64,000 nt of DNA from JB111 sp049856295 (GCF_049856295.1 NZ_JBNDMZ010000003.1:124001-188000); one strand, 5' to 3'; shown: positions 25,093 through 33,836, counted from the first letter of the stretch. Notes: a model not told the origin generated them from the sequence alone. Numbers and translations: made by a program.

Positions 25093-26691
25093 TCACACGG
25101 TGAGCAGGTCGCGGGTGTAGGCGTCGGCGGGGGCGGTGACGACCTCGCCGACGGGCCCGGCCTCGACGACGCGCCCCCGGCGCAGGACCATCACCTGGTC
25201 GGCGAGCTCCGTGACGACTCCGAGGTCGTGGGTGACGAGGAAGTACGTGAGGTCGAGCTCGCTGCGGAGGTCGGCGAGCAGGGTGACCACCTGGGACTGC
25301 ACGGTGGCGTCGAGCGCGGACACCGGTTCGTCGAGGACGAGGAGCCGGGGGCGCAGGGCGAGCGCGCGGGCGATCGCCACCCGCTGACGCTGACCGCCGG
25401 AGAGCTCGGCGGGCCGACGGTCGGCGTACGCGGCGGGCAGCGCGACGAGCTCGAGCAGCTCGTCGACCTGGCGTCGACGCGACGACCGGTCTCCCACGCG
25501 GTGGGCCTCGAGCGGCTCCGCGACGATCTGCGCGAGGGTGAGCCTCGGGTTCAGCGACTCGTACGGGCTCTGGTAGACCACCTGCATGTGCCGTCGCAGC
25601 TCGCGCCGGCCGCGCCGCGACAACGACGGGACGTCGCGACCGAACACCCGGACGGCGCCCTCGCTCGGCTGCTCGAGGCCGAGGATGATCCGCCCCGTCG
25701 TCGTCTTCCCCGACCCGGACTCGCCGACCACCGCGAGCGTCTGCCCGACGGGAAGGGTGAGGGAGACGTCATCGACGGCGAGGCTGTCGCCGAACCACTT
25801 CGACACCCCGTCGAGGCGCACAGCGGGCTCGGCGCCCGGGACGACCGGCGGCCGGGCCCTCGGGGGCTGCTGAGCGTAGGCGTCGGCGATGCTCACCACC
25901 TCGCCGCCGCGGATGCGGACCGAGGAGCCCAGGAGGGTCCGGGTGTACTCCTGCGTCGGCGCGGCGAACACCTCCGCCACGGGGCCGCTCTCCACCACCG
26001 TCCCCCGGTGGAGGACGTGGACGTGCTGGGCGTACCGGCGGGCGACCGCGAGGTCGTGGGTGATGAGCAGGACCGTGGTGCCGTGGTGCTCGCGGATCCG
26101 CTCCGTGCTGCGCAGGACCGCCCGCCCGACGAGCGCGTCGAGGGCGGAGGTGGGCTCGTCGGCGATGACGAGGTCGGGCCGCTGCGAGAACGCGATCGCG
26201 ACGAGGATCCTCTGCCGCATCCCTCCGGACAGCTCGTGCGGGTACCGCTCGAGGACGTCCTCGGGGACCGCGAACCCGAGCTCGCGCAGGTCCTCGCGGA
26301 TGAGCGCCTCCGCGGCGTCGTCGACCCGGCGCCCGGCGAGGCCGTAGGTCTCGCGCAGCTGGGCGCCGACGGTCCTCGTGGGGTTGAGGGAGGCGATCGG
26401 GTCCTGCGGGACGAACCCGATCCGCCGGCCGCGCAGCGGGCGGAACTCCTGCTCGCTGCGCCGGCGGACGTCCTCGCCGCCCAGCAGGACGCCGCCCGTG
26501 ACGTCGGCACCGCGCGGGAGGAGGCGCACGATCGCGTGCGCGAGCGTCGACTTGCCGGACCCGGACTCGCCGACGACGGCCGTGACCCGGCCACGCGGGA
26601 CGTCCAGGGAGACGGAGTCGAGGGCGAGCGTCGAGTCCCGGCCCCTCCCGTAGCGCACGGTGAGGTTCTCGATGCGGACGGCGTCGGTCAT
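25093..26691 (-). CDS. Oligopeptide-type ABC transporter, fused dual ATPase
   Basis: 532 residues from the ATG at 26691 (GGAGGACGC site; ATGA overlap with the upstream permease stop). Two complete ABC domains are fused. The first has Walker A GESGSGKST (41-49), signature LSGGMRQR and D-E-P; the second has Walker A GESGSGKTT (323-331), LSGGQRQR (430-437) and L-V-L-D-E-P. Both carry H-loop T-H-D-L. DppD and DppF homologues are usually separate; fused forms are common in actinobacteria. It energises the two permeases encoded upstream. Substrate (peptide, nickel or opine) cannot be deduced. Confidence 0.93.
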   Translation of the reverse strand: MTDAVRIENLTVRYGRGRDSTLALDSVSLDVPRGRVTAVVGESGSGKSTLAHAIVRLLPRGADVTGGVLLGGEDVRRRSEQEFRPLRGRRIGFVPQDPIASLNPTRTVGAQLRETYGLAGRRVDDAAEALIREDLRELGFAVPEDVLERYPHELSGGMRQRILVAIAFSQRPDLVIADEPTSALDALVGRAVLRSTERIREHHGTTVLLITHDLAVARRYAQHVHVLHRGTVVESGPVAEVFAAPTQEYTRTLLGSSVRIRGGEVVSIADAYAQQPPRARPPVVPGAEPAVRLDGVSKWFGDSLAVDDVSLTLPVGQTLAVVGESGSGKTTTGRIILGLEQPSEGAVRVFGRDVPSLSRRGRRELRRHMQVVYQSPYESLNPRLTLAQIVAEPLEAHRVGDRSSRRRQVDELLELVALPAAYADRRPAELSGGQRQRVAIARALALRPRLLVLDEPVSALDATVQSQVVTLLADLRSELDLTYFLVTHDLGVVTELADQVMVLRRGRVVEAGPVGEVVTAPADAYTRDLLTV

Positions 26692-27554
26692 GCGTCCTCC
26701 TGGAGGAGATGGGAGATCCGGCTGAGCAGGACCGCGGTGGCGGCGAGCGCCAGCCCGGGCAGGAGGGCCACCCACCAGGAGTGCACGAGCAGGCGCTGCC
26801 CCTCCGAGATGAGGACGCCCCACTCCGGCGACGGCGGGGCCTCGCCGAACCCGAGGTAGCTGAGCGAGCCGATGGCGAGCAGCGCGAGCGCCACGTTGAG
26901 GGCGGTGTAGGCGGCGAGCGGCGGCGCGATCCGCGGGACGATGTGCCGGGTGATCACGCGCAGCGGTCCGGTACCGAGCCCGACGGCGGCCTCGACGTAC
27001 GTGAGCGTGCGCGCCTGGATGACGAGGCCGCGGATCAGGCGGGCGAAGCCGGGCGCCTCCGCGATCCCGACCGCGACGCCGGCGACGAGCGCGCCGCGTC
27101 CGAAGGCGGTGATGACGGCGAGCGAGAGCAGGATGGCCGGGACGGCGAGGACGGACTCGCTGACGACGCCGAGGACGCGGTCGAGGATCCCACCGGGCCG
27201 CAGGCCCGAGAGCACGCCGACGACGAGCCCGGCCCCCAGAGCGACCCCGATGGCGACCGCGCCGGCGAGCAGCGAGATCTGCAGGCCGTGGATGATCCGC
27301 GACAGCAGGTCGCGGCCCACCTCGTCCGTCCCGAGCAGGTGGGTCGCGTCCGGCGGGGAGAGCGACGGTCCGGCCAGCTCGAGCGGGTCGTAGGGCGCGA
27401 ACGCCGCGGGGAACACGGCGACGACGACGAGGAGCACGAGCACTGCGAGCAGGACGACGAGCTCGCGGGAGCGGCGCGGCGGGCGCCGTCGTCGGCCTCC
27501 CGGGCGCGTCGACGACGTGCCGGGCGCGGCGTCGGGGGTGGTCTGCGCGGTCAT
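26688..27554 (-). CDS. ABC transporter permease (DppC type)
   Basis: 288 residues. A basic N-terminal tail precedes the first membrane helix (~33-50). The segment G-T-D-E-V-G-R-D-L-L-S-R is the DppC/OppC N-terminal family motif, and E-A-A-V-G-L-G is the cytoplasmic EAA loop that docks the ATPase. Six helices are visible. Both ends overlap neighbours by 4 nt, so stoichiometry with the DppB-type permease and the ATPase is probably set by coupled translation. Confidence 0.92.
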   Translation of the reverse strand: MTAQTTPDAAPGTSSTRPGGRRRRPPRRSRELVVLLAVLVLLVVVAVFPAAFAPYDPLELAGPSLSPPDATHLLGTDEVGRDLLSRIIHGLQISLLAGAVAIGVALGAGLVVGVLSGLRPGGILDRVLGVVSESVLAVPAILLSLAVITAFGRGALVAGVAVGIAEAPGFARLIRGLVIQARTLTYVEAAVGLGTGPLRVITRHIVPRIAPPLAAYTALNVALALLAIGSLSYLGFGEAPPSPEWGVLISEGQRLLVHSWWVALLPGLALAATAVLLSRISHLLQEDA

Positions 27555-28639
27555 CGCTCCTCCTCGGTGGCGGATGTGGCAGGTGCGCCTCGACCGGCCG
27601 CGGCGCCGTCGCGCCTGCGCAGCCGGGGGTCGACGAGCGGGAAGGCGGCGTCGACGAGAGCGTTGACGACGACGTAGACGACCGCCAGCAGCACGACGAC
27701 CCCGAGCACGACCGTGAGGTCGACCGAGTTGACCGAGTCGACGACGAGCCGGCCCAGGCCGTTGCGGGAGAAGACCTGCTCGACGACGACGGTCCCGCCG
27801 AGCAGCGACGCCACCCGCAGGCCGAGGACCGTGAGGAACGGCAGCAGGGCGTTGCGCAGGCAGTGCCGGAGCACGGTGTACCAGCGCGAGGCGCCCTTCG
27901 CGGGTGCGGTGACGGCGGCGTAGGTGGTGGCGACCTCGGTCCGCAGCGAGCTGATGAGGACCTGCGCGAGCTGGGCCGCCCCGAGCAGGCCGATGACGGT
28001 GGCGGGCAGCACGAGGGAGACGAACCCGTCGCTCCCCGACGAGGGGAACCAGCCGAGCCGGATCGCGAACACGTAGATGAGCAGGATGCCGACCCAGAAC
28101 ACGGGCAGGCTCGCCCAGGCGGCAGGAACGAGCCCGACGACGCCACGCACGACCCGGCTGCGGGGCGCCACCGCGGCGACCGCGAGGAGGACGCCCAGCA
28201 CGATCGAGACGACCAGGGAGGCGCCGGCGAGGAGCGCGGTGCTCGGCAGGGCCTGCCCGATGAGGCGGGTGACCGGCTCACCGGTGACGAGGGAGTCGCC
28301 GAGGTCCCCCCGCGCGAGGCCCGCGAGGCCGCTCGCGTACTGCTCGAGCAGGGACGCCTCGAGTCCGAGCTCCTCGCGCAGCGGGGCGACGTCGACGCTC
28401 GACAGCTCGCTCGTGCCGACGGCGTCCGCGGCCCCGATCCGGGCGAGCACGGCGTCGCCCGGCAGGACGAAGAGTAGGACGAACGCCAGCGTGTAGGCCA
28501 GGAGGACGACCGCCAGGGAACGTGCCACCGTCGCCACGACGCCCCGCACCCGGCGCGTGCGCCCGACACGGGCCGCCGCGGGGACGGCCCGCGCGGTGGT
28601 CTCCTCCTCGACCTGCGGGAGCACCTCGGTGGCACTCAC
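27551..28639 (-). CDS. ABC transporter permease (DppB type)
   Basis: 362 residues, slightly long because of a ~30-residue charged N-terminal extension before the first helix (~38-60). G-D-A-V-L-A-R-I and the large extracellular loop between helices 1 and 2 (R-G-D-L-G-D-S) are typical of DppB/OppB. The C-terminal motif V-E-Q-V-F-S-R-N-G-L-G-R-L matches the family end signature. It lies 4 nt after the binding-protein gene and overlaps the DppC-type gene. Confidence 0.92.
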   Translation of the reverse strand: MSATEVLPQVEEETTARAVPAAARVGRTRRVRGVVATVARSLAVVLLAYTLAFVLLFVLPGDAVLARIGAADAVGTSELSSVDVAPLREELGLEASLLEQYASGLAGLARGDLGDSLVTGEPVTRLIGQALPSTALLAGASLVVSIVLGVLLAVAAVAPRSRVVRGVVGLVPAAWASLPVFWVGILLIYVFAIRLGWFPSSGSDGFVSLVLPATVIGLLGAAQLAQVLISSLRTEVATTYAAVTAPAKGASRWYTVLRHCLRNALLPFLTVLGLRVASLLGGTVVVEQVFSRNGLGRLVVDSVNSVDLTVVLGVVVLLAVVYVVVNALVDAAFPLVDPRLRRRDGAAAGRGAPATSATEEER

Positions 28640-28643
28640 GGGA

Positions 28644-30266
28644 TCACTCCTCGATCCATGCGTTGACGAGGAGCGGCTGGTGGCTCGCCTCGAACACCGG
28701 GAGCGCCAGCTCGTTGCGGTACGCGAGCGGCTGGACGAAGTCGTAGAGCGGGATGAAGTAGTCCTGCTCGAGCACGTGCCGCGCCGCCTCGGTCACGAGC
28801 GGTGCGCGCTCGTCGGCGTCGGGGGTGGCCCGGATCTGTGCGAACAGGGAGTCGAGCTCGTCGTCGTAGCCGGCGAAGTTCGAGCGCAGCGCCTCGGGGT
28901 CCGGGCGCGTGCCCGAGGCCCAGACGAACGCGTAGTCGCTGGAGGCGAGGCGCTGGTTGAGGTCCGGGACCGTGAGGCTGCCGAAGGTCAGCTCGACCCC
29001 GATGTCCGCCCACTGCGACTGGAGCACGGCGAGGTTGGGTTCGTGCGAGACTGTGGACCCGCTGTAGACGAGGTCGAAGCTGAGCCGCACCCCGTCCCGC
29101 TCCCGGACACCGTCCTCGCCGGGCACCCACCCGGCCTCGTCGAGCAGCGCCTCCGCCCGCGCGGTGTCCGTGACGATGAGGTCGGAGGCGTCCTCCCAGT
29201 ACGGGTTGCTCGCGCTGAGCACGCTCGTCGCCGCGACGTCGATGGCCGAGGCGCGCTCGAGGATCGCCTCGCGGTCGGTGGCCAGGTCGAGCGCCTCGCG
29301 CACGGCGGGGTCGTCGAGACCAGGCACGTCGGTATTGGCGATGAGCCCGAGGGCACTACCTGGCAGCGGCTCGCGGCGGATCGTGACGTCCGGGTTGGCG
29401 GACAGCTCGGTCTTGTCGGCCGGCTCCGTGTTGTGGAGCAGGGTGAGGCCGCCGCTGCGCAGCTCGGACGCGGCGAGGGCGTTGTCCGTGATGTGGTGGA
29501 CCTCGATCGCGTCGAGGTGGGCGGCCCCCTGGTTGGGGAACGACTCCGGGGACCAGGCGTAGTCGTCGCGGCGCTCGAGGACGTACCCCTCGTTCGGGGT
29601 GACGTCCGTGGGGACGAACGGTCCGGAGCCCACGATGCTCAGCCCCTCCTGGCGCTCCTCGTAGGTCAGCGCCGAGGTCTCGGGGGCGACGATGCCGAGC
29701 ACGCTCGTCGAGGCCGCCTGGAGGAAGGACGAGTTCGGGGTCTCGAAGCGGAACTCCACCTCGTCATCACCCTCGGTGCTGATCTCCGCGAGGTCGCCGA
29801 GCCAGGAGCCGGCTGCCGCGTAGCCGGCGCCGCCGTCGACGATCGCCCGGTAGCTGGCGGCCACCGCCTCGGCGTCCAGCGGCTCGCCGTTGCTGAAGGT
29901 GACGTCGTCGCGGATCGTGAACGAGTAGACGGTGGCGTCCTCGTTGACGGTCCAGTCCGTGGCCAACCAGGGCTCGAACTCGCCCTCGGCGTCGTGGAAC
30001 ACGAGCGAGTCGACGATCTGCCGCAGCGGCACCGCCAGCCCGTAGCCGGTGGCGGCGGCGGGGTCGATCGAGCTCGTGCCGCCGGCGCCCGGGGCCGCCC
30101 GGTAGTGGAGCGTGCCGCCGGCGACGGGTGCGCCGTCGATGTCGGCCGGGCCGTCGCCCGACCCGCCCGCCGCGGAGGCGCAGCCCGCGAGCAGGAGGGT
30201 GGCGGCGACGGCAGCGAGCGTGCGCCGCGGGTAGCCGGTGCGCCTGTGCCGGGTGCTGCGTGCCAT
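28644..30266 (-). CDS. Peptide/opine-type ABC substrate-binding lipoprotein
   Basis: 540 residues from the ATG at 30266 (AGAGGACC site); an upstream in-frame start at 30296 would leave too long a leader. A basic N-terminus and a short hydrophobic stretch end in the lipobox L-L-A-G-C29, so it is a lipoprotein. The SBP_bac_5 fold is recognisable from W-L-A-T-D-W, then F-S-N-G-E-P-L-D-A-E-A-V, G-S-G-P-F and D-R-E-A-I-L. First gene of the operon, reading from an AT-rich promoter region shared with the divergent NMT1-type gene. Substrate unknown. Confidence 0.93.
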   Translation of the reverse strand: MARSTRHRRTGYPRRTLAAVAATLLLAGCASAAGGSGDGPADIDGAPVAGGTLHYRAAPGAGGTSSIDPAAATGYGLAVPLRQIVDSLVFHDAEGEFEPWLATDWTVNEDATVYSFTIRDDVTFSNGEPLDAEAVAASYRAIVDGGAGYAAAGSWLGDLAEISTEGDDEVEFRFETPNSSFLQAASTSVLGIVAPETSALTYEERQEGLSIVGSGPFVPTDVTPNEGYVLERRDDYAWSPESFPNQGAAHLDAIEVHHITDNALAASELRSGGLTLLHNTEPADKTELSANPDVTIRREPLPGSALGLIANTDVPGLDDPAVREALDLATDREAILERASAIDVAATSVLSASNPYWEDASDLIVTDTARAEALLDEAGWVPGEDGVRERDGVRLSFDLVYSGSTVSHEPNLAVLQSQWADIGVELTFGSLTVPDLNQRLASSDYAFVWASGTRPDPEALRSNFAGYDDELDSLFAQIRATPDADERAPLVTEAARHVLEQDYFIPLYDFVQPLAYRNELALPVFEASHQPLLVNAWIEE

Positions 30267-30494
30267 GGAGTGGTCCTCTCGGTGGGCGCCCGGCACCGGA
30301 GCGAGGTGCGGGCCGACTGCTGACGTGACGCGAGGAGACGTTAGAGAGGCGCATGGATCTTCTATATGAATCTTCGCCTGTCTTTCACATATTGAGATTT
30401 CAATAAGTAGCGGATAGCGATGATGACGGCTGTCCTAACGTCCTCAGCGAGCGTCCATATAGAGCGCCGCACCGACGAGCATTGGGGATCACTG
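30267..30494. promoter_or_regulatory. AT-rich divergent promoter region
   Basis: 30345-30420 is strikingly A/T-rich for this chromosome. On the plus strand TTGAGA (30392-30397) and TAGCGA (30415-30420) are separated by exactly 17 nt, a good promoter match for the NMT1-type gene, giving a ~68-nt leader. On the minus strand TATAGA (reverse of 30361-30366, approximately) could serve the ABC operon. TTGA/TCAA arms at 30392-30403 surround the plus -35 and could be part of an operator. No riboswitch-like fold was recognised. Confidence 0.5.
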
Positions 30495-31391
30495 ATGAGC
30501 ACGATCAAGATCGAGACGCACGCCGCCGTCTTCTACCTGCCGTACTTCGTCGCCCGCGACAAGGGCTACTTCACGGACGAGGGCCTCGACGTCGAGCTGG
30601 TGCCGAAGCCGGCCCCGCCCGAGGACGGTCTCGAGCTCATCGAGGACCCCGGCGCCCAGGACTCCTTCCACACCTTCACGCTCTTCGAGGCGGGCACGAC
30701 CCAGCTCTACAACGCGTGCGAGTGGGGGCAGCTGCGCCGGTCGCAGGACAGCGCGCGCGGCGGACGTGTGGTCGCCCGGCGCGCGGCGGTCGCGAGCCAG
30801 GCGATCGTCGTCCGCGGCGACTCGCCCCACAACGTCCCGAGCGACCTCGCGGGCGTGCCCGTCGGCGTCAACTTCCACCACGGGTCGCACTACCTGGTCC
30901 TGCAGACCCTCGAGGGCTTCCTCCCCCGAGCCGACATCAGGCTGCTCGGGGTCAAGGGCAAGAGCCGGCTGGACGCCCTCGCCGACGGCGACCTCGAGGC
31001 CGTCGCCCTCATGGAGCCGTGGATCACGGTCGCCGAGAAGCGCGGCTACAAGGTGCTCGCCGAGGCCCACTACTTCGGTGCGGAGGTCGCGGACGACGAC
31101 ATCAGCCCCGAGGACTTCGACCGGATCAACCGCGCGGTGAGCCGGGCCGTCGACGACATCCGGGCCGACGTGCGGCCCTACCTGCACTACTTCGTCGAGC
31201 AGGCCGCCGGGGTGGAGGAGCTGGTGCCGGAGGACTTCCAGCTCGGCCGCCTCCGGTACATCCACCCCGGTCCGTACCCGCAGGCGGAGTACCAGCGGAT
31301 CCTCGACTGGATCGCGAGCTGGGGCCTCATCGACGCGGACGCCGAGTACGAGGCGCTCGTCGACACCTCCAAGTTCGTCGACTTCCGGTGA
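30495..31391 (+). CDS. NMT1/SsuA-type periplasmic-binding-fold protein without signal peptide
   Basis: 298 residues from the ATG at 30495. It opens directly with the mature-type sequence IKIETHAAVFYLPYFVARDK, followed by G-Y-F-T-D-E-G-L-D-V-E-L, the hallmark of NMT1/ThiY/SsuA binding proteins. No Arg-rich, hydrophobic or lipobox segment is present, even if the in-frame ATG at 30420 is used. It may therefore be cytoplasmic and act as a sensor or enzyme with this fold (for example 4,5-dihydroxyphthalate decarboxylase relatives). Its stop overlaps the GTG of a DHA2 exporter. Co-regulation with the divergent peptide-type ABC operon is suggested by the shared promoter region. Ligand unknown. Confidence 0.8.
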   Translation: MSTIKIETHAAVFYLPYFVARDKGYFTDEGLDVELVPKPAPPEDGLELIEDPGAQDSFHTFTLFEAGTTQLYNACEWGQLRRSQDSARGGRVVARRAAVASQAIVVRGDSPHNVPSDLAGVPVGVNFHHGSHYLVLQTLEGFLPRADIRLLGVKGKSRLDALADGDLEAVALMEPWITVAEKRGYKVLAEAHYFGAEVADDDISPEDFDRINRAVSRAVDDIRADVRPYLHYFVEQAAGVEELVPEDFQLGRLRYIHPGPYPQAEYQRILDWIASWGLIDADAEYEALVDTSKFVDFR

Positions 31392-32911
31392 GCGTCCGGT
31401 CGGCGGCGCCGCGCCCGTCGGCGCCGTCGACCGCGCCCGCCACCGGGCGGGACCGCGCTCTCACGCTCTTCTGCGGGTTCGCGGCCGGCATGCTGCTGCT
31501 CGACCTGCACAAGGTCTCGATCGCGGTCCCGTCCATCGACGCCGCCCTCGACCCGGGTCCGGTGCGGATCCAGCTCGTCGCTGCCGCCTACGTCGTCTGC
31601 TTCGCCGTCACGCTCGTCCCGGCCGGCCGGCTCGGGGACCACGGCCACTGCCGGACGCTCGCCCTCGTCGGCCTCCACGGCTACCTGGTCGCGAGCCTCG
31701 TGTGCACCCTCGCCCCGGACGCCGACGTCGTCATCGCCGGCCGCGCACTGCTCGGCGTCTCGGCCGGCCTGCTCATGCCGCAGCTCATGGGCATCGTCCA
31801 GCAGCGGTTCACGGGGGCGGCGCGGGCCCGCGCCTTCGGCGTCTACGGGGTCTGTGTCGCCTGCGCGACCGCGCTCGGGCCGAGCGTGGGCGGCCTGTTC
31901 CTGCTCCCCGGCCTGTTCGGCTGGCGCGGGGTCTTCGCGATGAACCTCCCGGTGGGCGCGGTTCTCGTCGTCGCGGCGCACCTCCTGCTCCGCTCCCCCG
32001 GGCGGCGACGCGCCGCGCGGGGTCGGCCCGAGCTCGACGTCGGCGGCGTCGCCCTCCTCTCGGTGGCTCTCGTCTGCCTCCTCCTGCCGGTCGTCCTCAC
32101 CACCGGGCGCCCCGGAGACGAGCCCGCTCGTTGGCTCCTGCTGCTGCCCGCGGCCGCCGGCGTGACGCTTCTCGTGCGGCGCTCCCACGCCCGCGCGGCG
32201 GCCGGACGTGCGCCGCTCGTCAACCCGGCGCTGCTCGCCCTGCCCTCGTTCCGCAACGGCGTGCTCATCTCGACGACCTGGTTCGCCGCCGTCCCGGGCT
32301 TCTCCCTCGCGCTGACGGTGTACCTCCAGCAGGTCGAGGAGATCAGCCCCTTCCTCGCCGGGCTCGTCATGCTGCCTGCGGCGCTGCTCTCGGCCGTCGG
32401 TGCCGCCATCGGCGGGCGGGTCGTCCTGCGGTGGGGGCGCCGGCTGACCGCGCTCGGCATGTCGCTCGCCCTGGTGTCCATGCTCGCAACCGTCGTCCTC
32501 CTGCACGCGCCCCTCCCGTCCACCGCGCTCCTCGCCGCCGTCGGGGTCCTGCAGGCCCTCTCCGGGCTCGGCACGGGCATGGTCGTCTCACCGAACCACG
32601 CCCAGATGCTGGCCGACGTCCCGCCCGAGGAGGGCAGCGCGGCCGGCGCCGTCGGTCAGCTCGGCCAGCGGATCGCCAACAGCCTCGGCGTGGCCGCGGC
32701 CTCGGTCGCCTACTTCACCGTGATCTACGGCAGGGGCTGGAGCCTCTCGGACGCGCCGGCGGCCGACCACCGCACGGCGACCGTCCGGGCCACCGCCGTC
32801 GCGGTCTGCTTCCTCCTCGCCGCGTTCGCGGTCGCGCTGGTCGACCTGCGGCGGCAGCGCGCCGCCGACCGGCGGCGCACCGCCGACCGGCGGCGCACCG
32901 CCGACCGGTAG
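31388..32911 (+). CDS. MFS transporter, DHA2 (14-helix drug/proton antiporter) type
   Basis: 507 residues from the GTG at 31388, coupled by GTGA to the preceding gene. Fourteen hydrophobic segments are visible. The motif A-G-R-L-G-D-H between helices 2 and 3 resembles MFS motif A, and G-P-S-V-G-G-L-F in helix 5 is a variant of the antiporter motif C. It ends in a basic tail made of an 18-bp tandem repeat. DHA2 proteins export drugs or metabolites. Coupling to a binding-fold protein without a signal peptide suggests both deal with the same small molecule. Confidence 0.9.
   Translation: MSVRSAAPRPSAPSTAPATGRDRALTLFCGFAAGMLLLDLHKVSIAVPSIDAALDPGPVRIQLVAAAYVVCFAVTLVPAGRLGDHGHCRTLALVGLHGYLVASLVCTLAPDADVVIAGRALLGVSAGLLMPQLMGIVQQRFTGAARARAFGVYGVCVACATALGPSVGGLFLLPGLFGWRGVFAMNLPVGAVLVVAAHLLLRSPGRRRAARGRPELDVGGVALLSVALVCLLLPVVLTTGRPGDEPARWLLLLPAAAGVTLLVRRSHARAAAGRAPLVNPALLALPSFRNGVLISTTWFAAVPGFSLALTVYLQQVEEISPFLAGLVMLPAALLSAVGAAIGGRVVLRWGRRLTALGMSLALVSMLATVVLLHAPLPSTALLAAVGVLQALSGLGTGMVVSPNHAQMLADVPPEEGSAAGAVGQLGQRIANSLGVAAASVAYFTVIYGRGWSLSDAPAADHRTATVRATAVAVCFLLAAFAVALVDLRRQRAADRRRTADRRRTADR
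32864..32908 (+). repeat. 18-bp tandem repeat, 2.5 copies, at the exporter C-terminus
   Basis: Units at 32864 and 32882 are identical, and a half unit runs into the stop codon. Each encodes A-D-R-R-R-T, giving a strongly basic cytoplasmic tail that could vary in length by slippage. Confidence 0.85.
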
Positions 32912-32913
32912 CG

Positions 32914-33357
32914 TCAGGCCGCCATCGTGGCGGCGGGAACTGCGCGGATGTCGACGTCGAGCAGGGACTCCACCGCGGGCAGGATGCGGCACCCCGCGCG
33001 GTAACGCTCGACCAGCGCCGCGGTGTCGATCTCGTCGAACCCGTCGACGACGACCTCGACGACGAGCCGCCCCGCCTTGACCCGGCCGCGGTCGTACCGC
33101 GTCGTGCGGGACCGCACCCGGACCGCGAGGTCGTCGTCGGGATCGGTACCGGGACTAGCCCCGGCACGCAGGGTGTTGATGAGGTTGACGGTGAGCGCGG
33201 AGACGAGGAGGTCGAGCGGCCCGGGCGCACGCCCGGGCCCGCCGGTCGCGACGGAGCCGTCGGCCAGGAGCTCGAAGCCCGGGCCGCGGACGGTGAAGCG
33301 GCCGCGCACGTCGGTCGTACACGCGACGACGGAGCTGGAGTAGTCGGTGTCGGACAT
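32914..33357 (-). CDS. OsmC-fold protein lacking the usual peroxidatic cysteine
   Basis: 147 residues. The OsmC/Ohr fold is suggested by the central P-L-D-L-L-V-S-A-L-T-V-N-L helix and the R-Y-R-A-G-C-R-I-L-P-A-V helix carrying C123, the position of the resolving Cys. The first helix, where OsmC and Ohr have the peroxidatic Cys, reads T-V-N-L-I-N (57-61) with no Cys; the only other Cys is C13. Ordinary Cys-pair peroxidase chemistry therefore looks impossible. It converges on the exporter gene with only 2 nt between stops. It may bind or carry a small molecule. Family placement is fairly sure, function is not. Confidence 0.75.
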   Translation of the reverse strand: MSDTDYSSSVVACTTDVRGRFTVRGPGFELLADGSVATGGPGRAPGPLDLLVSALTVNLINTLRAGASPGTDPDDDLAVRVRSRTTRYDRGRVKAGRLVVEVVVDGFDEIDTAALVERYRAGCRILPAVESLLDVDIRAVPAATMAA

Positions 33358-33463
33358 CGGTGCTCCTCACGTTCGCGTCGGGTCGTGGGAGCAGTGTGCG
33401 CCGACGGCCGGGCGACCGGACCCGCACCACCCCCGTCGGTCCGGATGGCGGGCGGGTCGCGGG

Positions 33464-33796
33464 TCAGCGCCTCGCGATCTCGGCGGCGAAGATCGCCGAC
33501 GCCCGCTTGAGGACCTCGACCTCCTCGCGGGCGTGCGCGAGCTGGTCCTCCAGCTCGGCGATGCGCGCGAGCAGCTGCTCCTTCGGGGCCGAGCGCAGGC
33601 TCGCGGCCGGCGTGGCGTCAAACATGCCGTCGTCGAGCCGCTTCGCCCACAGGCGCAGCGACTGCTCCCCCACCTCGAACTCCTCCGCCACCTCGCGGAA
33701 GATCGAGCGGTTGCCGGGCTCGGCCTCACGCCGCTCGACGACGCGCCGCACGGCGGCGTCACGCAGCTCGTCGCTGTACTTCTTCTCGAACGGCAT
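33464..33796 (-). CDS. Orphan IS3-type OrfA (HTH plus leucine zipper)
   Basis: 110 residues. Residues ~5-62 are a helix-turn-helix with K-Y-S-D-E-L-R-D-A-A-V-R-R-V at the start, as in IS3-family OrfA. Residues ~70-105 form a coiled coil with heptad Leu (L-L-A-R-I-A-E-L-E-D-Q-L) ending in V-L-K-R-A-S-A-I-F-A. No OrfB integrase frame, frameshift window, terminal inverted repeats or target duplication is visible nearby. It is followed by 106 bp of apparently empty DNA before the OsmC gene start. Either it is an IS remnant or a retained DNA-binding protein; an intact frame with normal codon use favours the second. Confidence 0.8.
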   Translation of the reverse strand: MPFEKKYSDELRDAAVRRVVERREAEPGNRSIFREVAEEFEVGEQSLRLWAKRLDDGMFDATPAASLRSAPKEQLLARIAELEDQLAHAREEVEVLKRASAIFAAEIARR

Positions 33797-33836
33797 GGGG
33801 ACCCTTCACGCGTGCAGACCGGTGGCCACCCATTGT

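Noticed and set aside
28557..30323. 588-codon plus-strand frame opposite the binding-protein gene
   Set aside because: Antisense to a clear lipoprotein with lipobox and SBP motifs; Arg/Gly/Val-rich without domain features.
30495..31391. Binding protein serving the adjacent ABC transporter
   Set aside because: It is divergent, lacks a signal peptide and belongs to the NMT1/SsuA fold, whereas the operon already has an SBP_bac_5 lipoprotein matching its permeases.
33464..33796. Complete IS3-family insertion sequence
   Set aside because: No OrfB, no terminal inverted repeats and no target duplication could be found around the OrfA-type gene.
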